A DNA stretch of 64,000 nucleotides from Salsipaludibacter sp963735045 (GTDB taxonomy: Bacteria; Actinomycetota; Nitriliruptoria; Nitriliruptorales; Nitriliruptoraceae), in contig CAVTIZ010000003.1 in the NCBI GenBank assembly GCA_963735045.1, positions 806,001 to 870,000 on the forward strand. Direction: 5' to 3'. Each line of letters opens with the position of its first letter. Position 1 is the first letter of the stretch. The position numbers and the translations under genes are program-made. Shown here piece by piece: positions 46,526-55,714 of this stretch. The notes below the pieces were generated by a model. It ran no database searches, had not been told where the DNA came from, and saw only the letters and a program-made list of their open reading frames with translations.

Positions 46526-47934
46526 CGACGCTCGATTCGATCACCGAGGACGTGGTGGTCGGTCGCAGCAGCCAGACCGGGGAACCGGCCTGGCTGACCG
46601 ACCGTCGCCTCGCCGCCTACAAGACCTGGCTCGACCAGGAGTGGCCCGATCGCAAGGCCGACGAATACTGGCGCAACACGCCGTTCGCCCGTCTGATCGA
46701 CGTCGACCTGCCACTGGTGGGGGAACTCGACGACGCTGCCGACCCCGGTTCCGTGGAGTTGTCCGAAGGCGTCGTGGACGCCCTGGACCAGCCCGCCGCC
46801 ACCGTGACCATCGTGGACGGGTCGGTGCTGGACGTGCGCGTCGACGAGTCCTGGGAGGACCGCGGGCTGGTCGTGTCGTCGCTGCGGGACGCCGCGTCCG
46901 GGACCTGGGCCGGCGTGGTGGCCGAACACCTCGGCTCCCTGACCACCACCGGCACCGGCTCCGGCCGTGACGAGGACCGCACGATCAGCGCCAACGACGC
47001 GCTGTGGGACGCGGGCGTGTTCGTCTACGTCCCCGCGGACCTGGAGGTCACCGACCCCATCGGCATCCAGCACTACGTGACCAGGCCGGGCGTGCACCTG
47101 CCACGGGTCCTGGCCAAGACCGACACCCACGCGTCGGCCACCATCGTGGTCGAGCACCTCGGTGGCGACCTGCCCGACGCCCCGCGCGCGTCGCGTCGCA
47201 AGACCCCGGCCGTGGTGGACGAGGTCGTGGAGGTCATCGCCCGCGACGGCTCCCGCGTGGACGTGCTGTCCGTCAACGACCACGGCGACGACGTGGCCTT
47301 CCTGTCGCTGCAGAAGATCGCCGCGCACCGCGACGCCACCGTGCGTCACTGGTCGGCCACCATCGGGGGCGCGACCGTGCGCCTGCGCCCCGAGGTCGAC
47401 CTCGTCGGACCGGGCGCCTCGGCCTTCCCGTCGGGCATCTGGTTCGCCGACCACGGACAGCACTTCGACGTCCAGCCCTACATGCGCCACCTGGCACCCC
47501 GGGCCACCAGCGACGTGCTCTACAAGGGCGCGCTGGCCGGCGAGAGCCGGTCGGTGTTCCGCGGCAACGTCTTCGTGGCCCCCGACGCGGTCGGCACCGA
47601 CACCAACGAGAACAACCGCAACCTGATCCTGACCCCCGGCGCACGTGCGGACTCGACCCCGTTCCTCGAGATCGAGTGCGCCGACATCACCGCCGGCCAT
47701 GGGTCGGCCACGGGCCAGATCGACGCCCGCCACCTGTTCTACCTCCAGGCCCGCGGCATCCCGCGCCCCCAGGCGCTGCGCCTGATCGTGCTCGGCTTCT
47801 TCCGTGAGGTCCTGGGCGACATCACCCTGGACGCGGTCGTCGATCGCACGATGGCCACCCTCGAGCGCGAGATCGCCGACGTCGACCTCGAACGCATCGG
47901 GGTCACCGCCGGCTTCGAGGAGCTGGACGACTGA
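46522..47934 (+). CDS. sufD: Fe-S cluster assembly protein SufD
   Basis: 470 residues, paralogue of SufB and its partner in the SufBC2D complex. Typical points are ADEYWRNTPFARL, SYAPFD-like region replaced by HRDATVRHWSATIGG, YKGALAGESRSVFRGNVFV, ENNRNLILTPGARADSTPFL and CADITAGHGSATGQID, then FLQARGIPRPQAL. Coupled to sufB by a 4-bp overlap. sufC starts 110 bp later. Confidence 0.95.
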
Positions 47935-48044
47935 CCCGGCGGTCCGGCAGTGTCCGGACCCCGACGAGTCCACTACGCAGCACCACGCCCGCGCTCCACC
48001 ACCCGTGCTCCAGACACCTGCGCACCAGACGAAGGACGACTTCC

Positions 48045-48785
48045 ATGGCACAGCTCGAGATCCGCGACCTGACGGTCCGCGTCGACGGCACCGACATCCT
48101 CAACGGGGTCACGCTCGACCTCGAGAAGGGCAGGACCCTGGCCCTGATGGGGCCCAACGGGTCGGGAAAGTCCACGTTGGCCTACGCCATCGCCGGGCAC
48201 CCCGCCTACGAGATCACCGGTGGGGAACTGCGCTTCGACGGCCAGGACATCACCGGTTGGACGCCCGACGAGCGCAACCGCGCCGGCGTCTTCCTGGCGA
48301 TGCAGTACCCCGTCGAGGTGCCGGGCGTGTCGCTGACCAACTTCCTGCGGACCGCGGTCAACGCACGGCTGGAGGAGGACAAGCCGGTCCGGGAGTTCAT
48401 GGGTGAGCTCCGTCAGGCCATGGAGGACCTGGACGTCGACGAGTCGTTCCTGCAGCGCAGCGTCAACGAGGGGTTCTCGGGCGGCGAGAAGAAGCGCTTC
48501 GAGATCCTGCAGATGGCGTTGTTGAAGCCGCAGATCGCCGTGCTGGACGAGACCGACTCCGGTCTGGACGTCGACGCCCTGCGGATCGTCTCCGAGGGCA
48601 TCGACAAGCTGCGTGGCCCGGACCTCGGCGTGCTGCTGATCACCCACTACACCCGCATCCTGCGCTACGTCGACCCCGACGAGGTGCACGTGATGCTGGG
48701 TGGCCGCATCGTGGCGTCGGGCGGCCCCGAGCTGGCCGACGAGCTCGAGGAGCACGGCTACGAGCACTACGCCGTCTCGGCCTGA
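48045..48785 (+). CDS. sufC: Fe-S cluster assembly ATPase SufC
   Basis: 246 residues. ABC-type ATPase that drives the SufB/SufD scaffold. Walker A GPNGSGKS, Q-loop MQYPVEVPG, signature FSGGEKKR, Walker B AVLDETDSGLDVDAL, and the H-loop TH. The terminal half is typical of SufC. A strong hairpin follows the stop. Confidence 0.97.
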   Translation: MAQLEIRDLTVRVDGTDILNGVTLDLEKGRTLALMGPNGSGKSTLAYAIAGHPAYEITGGELRFDGQDITGWTPDERNRAGVFLAMQYPVEVPGVSLTNFLRTAVNARLEEDKPVREFMGELRQAMEDLDVDESFLQRSVNEGFSGGEKKRFEILQMALLKPQIAVLDETDSGLDVDALRIVSEGIDKLRGPDLGVLLITHYTRILRYVDPDEVHVMLGGRIVASGGPELADELEEHGYEHYAVSA

Positions 48786-48821
48786 CCACCCCGCCCCCGG
48801 GCGGCACGAGGCACCCCCAGC

Positions 48822-48851
48822 ACGACGGCCGCCCGACCGGGCGGCCGTCGT
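48822..48851. terminator. Hairpin between sufC and sufS
   Basis: A perfect 13-bp stem ACGACGGCCGCCC/GGGCGGCCGTCGT with a GACC loop, then TCGTCG. It may end the sufB-sufC transcript or lower readthrough into sufS. Confidence 0.7.
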
Positions 48852-48920
48852 TCGTCGTCGCCACCAGACCGGTTGGACGCATTCGCACGCCCAGCCGGTC
48901 CCGGGCCACGGGCCACGGCA

Positions 48921-48926
48921 TACCGT
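48921..48926 (+). promoter_or_regulatory. Putative -10 element of sufS
   Basis: TACCGT, 49 bp before sufS and after the hairpin; suggests that sufS can be transcribed separately. Confidence 0.35.
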
Positions 48927-48975
48927 GGCAACCACCCCCGCCCGCCAGCCCGGTCGTCCATCACAGGAGCCCCGC

Positions 48976-50232
48976 ATGAGCGCCACGACGACGGTGCGGC
49001 CCGCCCTCGGGGCGGACCGCCGTGTGGACTTCCCGACCCTCCAGCGGACCATGCACGGCAAGCGCCTGGTGTACCTCGACTCGGGCGCGTCGTCGCAGAC
49101 CCCGCAGGTCGTCATGGACACCATGGACGACTACTACGGCCGCTTCCGCTCCAACGTGCACCGCGGGGTCTACCAGCTCGCCGAGGAGGCCACGGACCTG
49201 TTCGAGCGCGGGCGCCGGCGCACGGCGTCGTTCCTGGACACCCCGGCCGAGGGCCTGGTGTTCACCAAGAACGCCACCGAGGCCATGAACCTCGTCGCCT
49301 ACTCGTGGGTGCGGTCGTTCCTGGGTCCGGACGACGCGATGCTGACCACGCGCATGGAGCACCACGCGAACTTCGTGCCCTACCTGCACGCCCAGCGCGA
49401 GCGCGGGTTCGAGTTGCGCACCATCCCCCTGACACCGGACGGGCGGCTGGACCACGACGCCGCCCGCGAGCTGCTGGCCGACGGCAAGGTGGCCTACCTC
49501 GCCCTCGTCCACGTCTCCAACGTGTTGGGGACGATCAACGACGTCGCAGCGCTCGCCGAGATGGCACGGGCGGCCAACCCGGACTGTGTCGTGCTGGTCG
49601 ACGGGTCGCAGGCCGTCCCACAGATGCCGGTCAGCGTCCGTGACCTCGACGTGGACTTCTACGCCGCCACCGGCCACAAGATGTGCGGGCCCACGGGCAT
49701 CGGGATCCTCGCCGCCCGTCCGGAGCTGCTCGAGGCGATGCCGCCGTTCCTGTCGGGTGGCGAGATGATCATCGACGTCACCCTCGACGGGTTCACCACC
49801 AACGAGGTCCCGCACAAGTTCGAGGCCGGCACCCCCATGATCGCCGAGGCCGGTGGCCTGGGGGCGGCGGTGGACTACCTCGAGGAGCTGGGCATGGAGC
49901 GGGTCCGCGCCCACGAGCGGGACCTGGTCGGGTCGATGCTGGAGGCACTGCAGGGCGTGGACGGGGTGACCATCCACGGGCCGCTGGATGTCGACCTGCG
50001 TGGTGGCGCGGTGTCCTTCGAGCTCGACGGGGTGCACCCCCACGACATCGGCGCGATGCTGGACAGCCATGGCGTGGCCATCCGGGTCGGCCACCACTGC
50101 GCCAAGCCGTTGATGCGCGAGCTCGGCGTCAACGCGACGGCCCGGGCCTCGCTCGGGCTCTACAACGACCTCGACGACCTCGAACCCCTGGTCGCCGGCC
50201 TGCGCGAGGCCGCGTCCTTCTTCGCCCGGTAG
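48976..50232 (+). CDS. sufS: Cysteine desulfurase SufS
   Basis: 418 residues. PLP enzyme that releases sulfur from cysteine as a persulfide. YLDSGASSQTPQ, TKNATEAMNLVA, the lysine in ATGHKMCGPTGIG, and the sulfur-carrying Cys in RVGHHCAKPLM. Type-II desulfurase, as needed with SufU. The start gives MSATTTVRPA; AGGAG precedes it. SufU is 13 kb downstream instead of next to it. Confidence 0.95.
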   Translation: MSATTTVRPALGADRRVDFPTLQRTMHGKRLVYLDSGASSQTPQVVMDTMDDYYGRFRSNVHRGVYQLAEEATDLFERGRRRTASFLDTPAEGLVFTKNATEAMNLVAYSWVRSFLGPDDAMLTTRMEHHANFVPYLHAQRERGFELRTIPLTPDGRLDHDAARELLADGKVAYLALVHVSNVLGTINDVAALAEMARAANPDCVVLVDGSQAVPQMPVSVRDLDVDFYAATGHKMCGPTGIGILAARPELLEAMPPFLSGGEMIIDVTLDGFTTNEVPHKFEAGTPMIAEAGGLGAAVDYLEELGMERVRAHERDLVGSMLEALQGVDGVTIHGPLDVDLRGGAVSFELDGVHPHDIGAMLDSHGVAIRVGHHCAKPLMRELGVNATARASLGLYNDLDDLEPLVAGLREAASFFAR

Positions 50233-50239
50233 ACCGGAC

Positions 50240-50902
50240 GTGGTCCGACCTCGACACCCCCGTCGGCCGGGGTCGCCGGGCCTCCTCCTTCGTCCGCTGC
50301 AGGCGGACGACGAGGAGGCGGCGACCGCCGCCGATGCCGAGTTGCGCGTCGAGGGATTCCCGTTCCTGCTGGAACGCGAGTTGTGCGGCTCGTTCGCGGA
50401 CTACCTGGAGTTGCTCGAGCGCCGTCGTCGGGGTGACGTGCGGGACGGCTGGGTGCGCTCGACCTTCCTGGTGGGCGACGTCGGTGGGGTGGTCGTCGGA
50501 CGGGCCTCGATCCGCCACGAGCTCAACGACTTCCTGCGACGCGAGGGCGGACACGTGGGCTACGCCGTGCGTCCGGCCTTCCGCGGACACGGGCACGCGA
50601 CGGCGATCCTGCGCGGTGCCCTGGCCGTGCTGGCCGCCACCGGGGTGGAGCGCGCCCTGGTGACCTGCGAGCAGGACAACGTGGCCTCCATCGGGGTGAT
50701 CCGGGCCTGCGGTGGCGAGCTGGACGGCGTCGTGGCGACCGACCACGGGCCGGTTCGACGCCACTGGGTCCCCACCGCCGCGAGCGTGGCCGACGGGGTC
50801 GTCCCGATGGCCGCCGACGACGGCACGGGCCGGGCGGTCGTGGGTGGCGACCCGTCCGTCGGGGCGGTCGGCCGGTCGCGGGGCCGGCGACCGAGGCGCT
50901 AG
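50240..50902 (+). CDS. GNAT family N-acetyltransferase
   Basis: 220 residues from a GTG seven bases after the sufS stop. Motif A of the fold is VGYAVRPAFRGHGHATAIL, with TCEQDNVASIGVIRACGGEL as the later strand/helix; this is the Acetyltransf_3 style. The last 60 residues are variable. Target unknown. It is the last gene before the cyclase gene of the ebo cluster; a -10-like TAGATT overlaps its stop. Confidence 0.85.
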   Translation: MVRPRHPRRPGSPGLLLRPLQADDEEAATAADAELRVEGFPFLLERELCGSFADYLELLERRRRGDVRDGWVRSTFLVGDVGGVVVGRASIRHELNDFLRREGGHVGYAVRPAFRGHGHATAILRGALAVLAATGVERALVTCEQDNVASIGVIRACGGELDGVVATDHGPVRRHWVPTAASVADGVVPMAADDGTGRAVVGGDPSVGAVGRSRGRRPRR

Positions 50903-50905
50903 ATT
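50900..50905 (+). promoter_or_regulatory. Putative -10 element of the ebo cluster
   Basis: TAGATT overlaps the stop of the GNAT gene and lies 71 bp before the cyclase start. It is the only promoter-like hexamer seen ahead of this cluster; the genes after it are tightly spaced. Confidence 0.45.
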
Positions 50906-50976
50906 CGTGGTGGGACGTCGGGCTGGCAGGAGCCCGTCGCCGCTCCGCCGATCCGACGACCCAGGACGATTTTCTC

Positions 50977-52296
50977 ATGGGCGCTTCCCCCTCCTCGCCA
51001 CAGCCCGACGCCGCATCCAATGCCGTGTCCATCGACACGCCCGACCCGGCACCCGACGCCGAGGAGGGGGTGGCCTCGGCGACCCGCCCCGACGATGACG
51101 GGATCCGGTGGGGCCTGTGGCTGATCGGCGCCCGGGGGTCGGTGGCCACCACGGCGGCCCTGGGCCGCGCGGCCGTGGCCAGCGGCCGTTGCGACACCAT
51201 CGGCCTGGTCACCACGCGTGGTCCCTTCGCCGACATCGTCCTGCCTGACCTGGCGACTGCCGTGGTGGGCGGGTGTGATCCGTCGGGGACCTCGATCCCC
51301 AAGCGGGCGGAGCAGTTGGCGGCCGGTGGCGTGTTCGCGCCGCAGCTGGCCCAGGCCCACCTCGACGACCTCGACGAGGTCGACCGGCGCGTGGTCCCCG
51401 GAATCGCCCGGGACGAGGCCGCCACCCATCCGTCGGCGGCCGTGGACCGCATCGCCGCGGAGCTCGACCGCTTCTCCACCGACCACGACCTCGACCACGT
51501 CGTCGTCGTCAACGTGTCGTCCACCGAGGCCCCGATCACCGACCACCCGGCCCACCACGACGCCGAGGCGCTGCTGGCTGCCGTGGCGGCCGACGACGAC
51601 GTCCTGGCGCCCAGTGGGCTCTACGCCCTGGCCGCGATCCGCGCGGGCTGCGCGTTCGTGGACTTCACGCCGTCGTCGGCGTTGCTGGTGCCGGCCGTGC
51701 TGGAGCTGGCGCAGGGGGTGGTGCCGGTGGCCGGCCGGGACGGCAAGACCGGCGAGACCCTGCTCAAGACCGCCCTGGCGCCCATGTTCGCCGACCGCAA
51801 CCTGCACGTGCACTCGTGGTCGGGCTTCAACGTGCTGGGGGGCGGCGACGGCGAGACCCTGTCCGACCCGGTCGCGGCCGCGTCCAAGATCGAGTCCAAG
51901 GGCGACGTGCTCGACGAGATCCTCGGCCACCACCCCGAGGGACCCGTCCGCATCGACCACGTGGCCGACCTCGGGGACTGGAAGACGGCGTGGGACCTGG
52001 TCACCTTCGAGGGCTTCCTCGGGACGCGGATGCAGATGCAGTTCACCTGGCAGGGGTGTGACTCCAGCCTCGCGGCGCCGCTGGTGCTGGACCTCGCCCG
52101 ATTGGTGACGGCCGCCGCCGCCGTGGGACGTACCGGTCCCCAGGACGGCCTCGGGTACTTCTTCAAGGCACCGCTGGGCGGCGGGTCCCGACGGCTGGAG
52201 CCCCAGTACGCCGAGTTGCTGGCCTGGACCCGCGACGTCGCCGACTCGGCGTCGGCACCGGCCAGCACCGGTGCGGGGGCGGACGCCGCGTCGTGA
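50977..52296 (+). CDS. Inositol-3-phosphate synthase-like cyclase of the ebo-type cluster
   Basis: 439 residues. NAD-dependent cyclases of this family make inositol 1-phosphate from glucose 6-phosphate. Motifs: LIGARGSVATTAALG (Rossmann), GGCDPSGTS, FVDFTPSSA, the GRDGKTGETLLKTALAPMF segment (in part) that resembles the active-site lysine region, SWSGFNVLGGGDGETL, and SKIESKGDVLDEIL. The order is right for an inositol-phosphate synthase, and the true inositol-phosphate synthase of the cell may lie elsewhere. It occupies the first slot of a cluster in which other bacteria carry a dehydroquinate-synthase-like EboD. Stop overlaps the next gene (GTGA). Confidence 0.85.
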   Translation: MGASPSSPQPDAASNAVSIDTPDPAPDAEEGVASATRPDDDGIRWGLWLIGARGSVATTAALGRAAVASGRCDTIGLVTTRGPFADIVLPDLATAVVGGCDPSGTSIPKRAEQLAAGGVFAPQLAQAHLDDLDEVDRRVVPGIARDEAATHPSAAVDRIAAELDRFSTDHDLDHVVVVNVSSTEAPITDHPAHHDAEALLAAVAADDDVLAPSGLYALAAIRAGCAFVDFTPSSALLVPAVLELAQGVVPVAGRDGKTGETLLKTALAPMFADRNLHVHSWSGFNVLGGGDGETLSDPVAAASKIESKGDVLDEILGHHPEGPVRIDHVADLGDWKTAWDLVTFEGFLGTRMQMQFTWQGCDSSLAAPLVLDLARLVTAAAAVGRTGPQDGLGYFFKAPLGGGSRRLEPQYAELLAWTRDVADSASAPASTGAGADAAS

Positions 52297-53219
52297 CCGC
52301 GACCCGGACCACCGCCGACCTGGCCGAGCTCGTCCGCCTGCCCGCGGTCGTGACCATTCCCGGCGACGCGTGGGCCGGGGCCGCGGCGTCGGGCTCGCGA
52401 CGTGGCTGGGCCATGCCGGCGGCGTCGGCGCTGCTGTACCTGGGCGGCATGGCACTCAACGACTGGGCCGATCGCGACCTGGATGCCGTCGAGCGTCCCG
52501 AACGTCCCATCCCGTCCGGGCGCATCGAGCCCGACCTCGCACGCACCGTCGCGCTGGGCCTGCTCGGCAGCGGTGTGGTGGTCGCCACCACGTTGGGTGG
52601 TCGCAGCGCGGCAGCGGTGGCGATCCCCCTGGCGGCGTCGGTCGTGGCCTACGACCAGGTCGCCAAGGACTCGGCGGCCGGTCCGGTCGTCATGGCGGCA
52701 TGCCGTGGGCTGGACGTCGCCATGGGTGTCGTCGGGGGCGACGCCCGCGCGGCCGCGCCGGCCGTGGGCGCCGCCATGGCCCACACCCTCGGGGTCACCC
52801 AACTCAGCCGGCACGAGGTGCACGGTGGTGCCGGGCCGTCGGCGCGACTCGCGGCCGCCCTGTCGGTGGTGGCCGCCGCCCTGGCCCAGGTCGCGGCCTG
52901 GCGCGGGCAGGCCCCGCCGTCCGACTCCGGCGCATCCGACACGGCCCCGCCGACACGCTGGCTGGCCCGCCTCGGTGCCGCCGCCGGCGCGGTCGCGTAC
53001 CTGCGGGCGGTGCTCGTGGGGTACCGGTCCGCGATGCAGGACCCCGACGACCCCTCGGTGGTGCAGGGTGCGGTGGGCGGGGGCGTGCTGGCCAACACGA
53101 CCCTCCAGACCACGCTGCTGGCCGGTTCGGGCGCGTGGCCGGCCGCCGCCGCGACGGCACTCGCCCGTCGGGGCGCGGGCCTGCTCCGGCAGCTGGCCAC
53201 CGGGGGGTCGGTGACGTGA
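52293..53219 (+). CDS. eboC: UbiA-family prenyltransferase, EboC/SCO3242 type
   Basis: 308 residues with 7-9 membrane segments. The first Asp-rich motif NDWADRDLDAVERPERPIPSGR (in part: NDWADRDLD) binds the prenyl diphosphate magnesium; the second, YDQVAKDS, is weaker. It should attach a prenyl chain to a polar acceptor in the membrane. It is most like the small group described as EboC or SCO3242. Start GTG overlaps the cyclase stop, and its own stop overlaps the next start. Confidence 0.85.
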   Translation: MTATRTTADLAELVRLPAVVTIPGDAWAGAAASGSRRGWAMPAASALLYLGGMALNDWADRDLDAVERPERPIPSGRIEPDLARTVALGLLGSGVVVATTLGGRSAAAVAIPLAASVVAYDQVAKDSAAGPVVMAACRGLDVAMGVVGGDARAAAPAVGAAMAHTLGVTQLSRHEVHGGAGPSARLAAALSVVAAALAQVAAWRGQAPPSDSGASDTAPPTRWLARLGAAAGAVAYLRAVLVGYRSAMQDPDDPSVVQGAVGGGVLANTTLQTTLLAGSGAWPAAAATALARRGAGLLRQLATGGSVT

Positions 53220-54076
53220 CCGACCTCCGGTTCGCCTACGGCAGCAACGGGCTGTCGGACCACCGACTCTCCGATGCGTGTGAACTCGTGGCCGAGGCCG
53301 GCTACGACGGCCTCGCCCTGACCCTGGACCACTGGCACCTCGACCCGTTCGGACCCGACCTCGACACCCGCGTCGACGAGGCCGCCGCCGTGCTGGCCGA
53401 CCACGGCCTGGCGGTGGCGGTCGAGACCGGGGGCCGGTTCGTGCTGGACCCGGGAGCCAAGCACCAGCCCAACCTGGCCAGCGCCACCGGGGCCCGACGT
53501 CGCGTCGACTTCTACGCACTGGCGGCGGTGATCGCGGTCCGGATCGGATCCCCGGTCCTGCACCTGTGGACGGGCATCGCGCCCGACGACACGCCCGACG
53601 GGCAGGCCTGGGAGCGCGTGCTCGCCGGGGTCGAGGCCACGCTCGCGGCGACCGCCGACCTCGACGTGGTGCTGGCCCTGGAGCCCGAACCGGGCATGGT
53701 CGTGGACACCGTCGCCGCGTTCGAGCGCCTGGTCGTGGACCTCGGGTCCCCGGAGCGGCTGGGCATCACCCTCGACATCGGCCACTGTCGCTGCCTGGAG
53801 CCGGAGTCCGAGGCCGCGTGCGTGCGACGGGTGGCGGACCGCCTGGTGCACGTGCAGGTCGAGGACATGCGTCGCGGGGTCCACGAGCACCTGCCCTTCG
53901 GGGACGGCGAGGTCGACCTCCCCGGCGCGCTGGCCGCCCTCCACGAGGTCGACTACGCCGGCCTGGTGTCGGTGGAACTGCCACGCCACGGCCACACCGC
54001 CCACACGCTGGTCCCCGCGTCGCTGCAGGCGCTCCGCGAGGCCGACGCCCGACCCCCCGAGGAGGCCACGACATGA
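53216..54076 (+). CDS. Sugar phosphate isomerase/epimerase (TIM barrel)
   Basis: 286 residues of the AP-endonuclease-2-like TIM barrel. Motifs: FAYGSNGLSDHRLSDACELV, LEPEPGMVVDTVAAFE, GITLDIGHCRCLEP and VHVQVEDMRRGVHEHLPFG (in part), which supply metal ligands Glu, Asp, His and Glu. It may act on the cyclitol or its keto form. Linked by GTGA/ATGA overlaps to genes on both sides. Confidence 0.85.
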   Translation: MTDLRFAYGSNGLSDHRLSDACELVAEAGYDGLALTLDHWHLDPFGPDLDTRVDEAAAVLADHGLAVAVETGGRFVLDPGAKHQPNLASATGARRRVDFYALAAVIAVRIGSPVLHLWTGIAPDDTPDGQAWERVLAGVEATLAATADLDVVLALEPEPGMVVDTVAAFERLVVDLGSPERLGITLDIGHCRCLEPESEAACVRRVADRLVHVQVEDMRRGVHEHLPFGDGEVDLPGALAALHEVDYAGLVSVELPRHGHTAHTLVPASLQALREADARPPEEATT

Positions 54077-54816
54077 CCACCCAGGACGCCCCCACGCCCC
54101 AGGACGCCCCCACGCTCGCCGAGACGCTGGCCGGGCGGGTCGACGACGACGCGACGGCGTGGCTGGACGGGGCCCGGTCCCGGGTCGCGGCCGACCCGGC
54201 CGCCATCCGCGCGGCCTTCCCGGCGGTCAGCCGCCGTCTGGGCACCGAGACCCTCGACCCCGACGACGACCGCGACGACCCGTTCGCATGGCACGTCGAC
54301 GATGCCGGCCGGGCCCTGCTGGTCACCGCCGTCGCCGACGACCGGCGCGACGAGGAACTGCGCGACTGCTATCGCCACGGCGACGCCCGCGAGCGTCGCG
54401 GCGTGCTGCGGTCCCTGGACGTGGCCGCCGTCGCCCCCGACACGGCCGCGGGGCTGGTCGACGACGCCCTGCGCACCAACGACGTCCGGCTGGTGGCCGC
54501 CGCGCTGGGACCGGCCGGGGTGGCCACCCTGGACGACCACGGGTTCGCCCAGGCGGTGCTCAAGGCGGTCTTCGTCGAGCTCGACCTGCTGGCCATCGCC
54601 GAGGTGCCGGAGCGCGTGACCCCCGAGCTGTCGCGGATGATGGCCGACTTCGTGCACGAGCGCGTCGCCGCCGGGCGCGGAGTGCCCGCGTCGGTCTGGA
54701 CCGTCATCGACCGCCATCCGCCCCAGACGCGCATCGACGCCATCAGCGCCGAACTCGACCACGACGACCCCCACCGCGCCGCCGCGGCCCGGGACGCCCT
54801 GGCCACGCGCCCGTGA
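54073..54816 (+). CDS. eboA: EboA domain-containing protein
   Basis: 247 residues, almost wholly alpha-helical. WHVDDAGRALLVTAVA, LRDCYRHGDARERRGVLRSL (in part), LRTNDVRLVAAALG, FAQAVLKAVFVELDL and MMADFVHERVAAGRGVP are typical of EboA. Its biochemical role is not known. ATG overlaps the isomerase stop; eboB starts 37 bp on. Confidence 0.85.
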   Translation: MTTQDAPTPQDAPTLAETLAGRVDDDATAWLDGARSRVAADPAAIRAAFPAVSRRLGTETLDPDDDRDDPFAWHVDDAGRALLVTAVADDRRDEELRDCYRHGDARERRGVLRSLDVAAVAPDTAAGLVDDALRTNDVRLVAAALGPAGVATLDDHGFAQAVLKAVFVELDLLAIAEVPERVTPELSRMMADFVHERVAAGRGVPASVWTVIDRHPPQTRIDAISAELDHDDPHRAAAARDALATRP

Positions 54817-54853
54817 CCCGACCATCCCCTCCCCGCACCCCGACGGAGCCCCG

Positions 54854-55711
54854 ATGAAGATCTTCGACCCGCACATCCACATGACGTCGCGCACCACCGA
54901 CGACTACGAGGCGATGGCCGCCGCTGGTGTCGCCGCCATCGTCGAACCGGCGTTCTGGCTGGGCCAGCCCCGGACCCATGTCGGCAGCTTCGTCGACTAC
55001 TTCGCGTCGCTGGTCGGCTGGGAGTCCTACCGGGCCGCCCAGTTCGGCATCGCGCACCACTGCACGATCGCGCTCAACCCCAAGGAGGCCAACGACACCG
55101 GGCTGGCCCGCGAGGTCCTCGAGGTGATGCCACGCTGGCTCGCCAAGGACCGGGTGGTGGCCGTCGGCGAGGTCGGCTACGACTCGATGACCCCGGCCGA
55201 GGACGACGCCTTCACGGCCCAGGTCGCCCTGGCCGACGACGCCGGCCTGCCCATGCTCGTGCACACCCCGCATCGCGACAAGCTGGCCGGGACCCGGCGC
55301 ACGATGGACGTGCTGGCGGAACAGGACTTCCCGCCCGAGCGCACCATCGTCGACCACAACAACGAACTGACCGTCCAGGTGCTGGCCGACACGGGCTGCT
55401 GGATGGCCTTCTCGATCTACCCCGACACCAAGGTCGACGAGCGTCGGATGGTCGCGATCCTGCAGGAGTACGGGACCGAGCGCGTCCTGGTGAACTCGGC
55501 CGCCGACTGGGGTCGCAGTGACCCGTTGAAGGTGGCCAAGGTGGTCGTGGCGATGCAGGAGGCCGGCTTCTCCGACGACGACATCACGACGGTCGTGTGG
55601 GACAACCCGGTCGCCGCCTACGGCCAGTCGGGGCGCCTGGAGCTGGAGGTCCCCGACCAGGAACCGGACTCGTCGTTCGAGGGTTCGTCGATCCGCCGCA
55701 CGAGCGGCTGA
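54854..55711 (+). CDS. eboB: TatD-family metal-dependent hydrolase, EboB
   Basis: 285 residues. Metal ligands of a TIM-barrel hydrolase: HxH in FDPHIHM, Glu in VAVGEVGYD, His in LVHTPHRD and IVDHNNE, and Asp in SAADWGRSDP. This pattern matches the EboB group. The substrate is not known. Next gene is 3 bp away. Confidence 0.88.
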   Translation: MKIFDPHIHMTSRTTDDYEAMAAAGVAAIVEPAFWLGQPRTHVGSFVDYFASLVGWESYRAAQFGIAHHCTIALNPKEANDTGLAREVLEVMPRWLAKDRVVAVGEVGYDSMTPAEDDAFTAQVALADDAGLPMLVHTPHRDKLAGTRRTMDVLAEQDFPPERTIVDHNNELTVQVLADTGCWMAFSIYPDTKVDERRMVAILQEYGTERVLVNSAADWGRSDPLKVAKVVVAMQEAGFSDDDITTVVWDNPVAAYGQSGRLELEVPDQEPDSSFEGSSIRRTSG

Positions 55712-55714
55712 CCG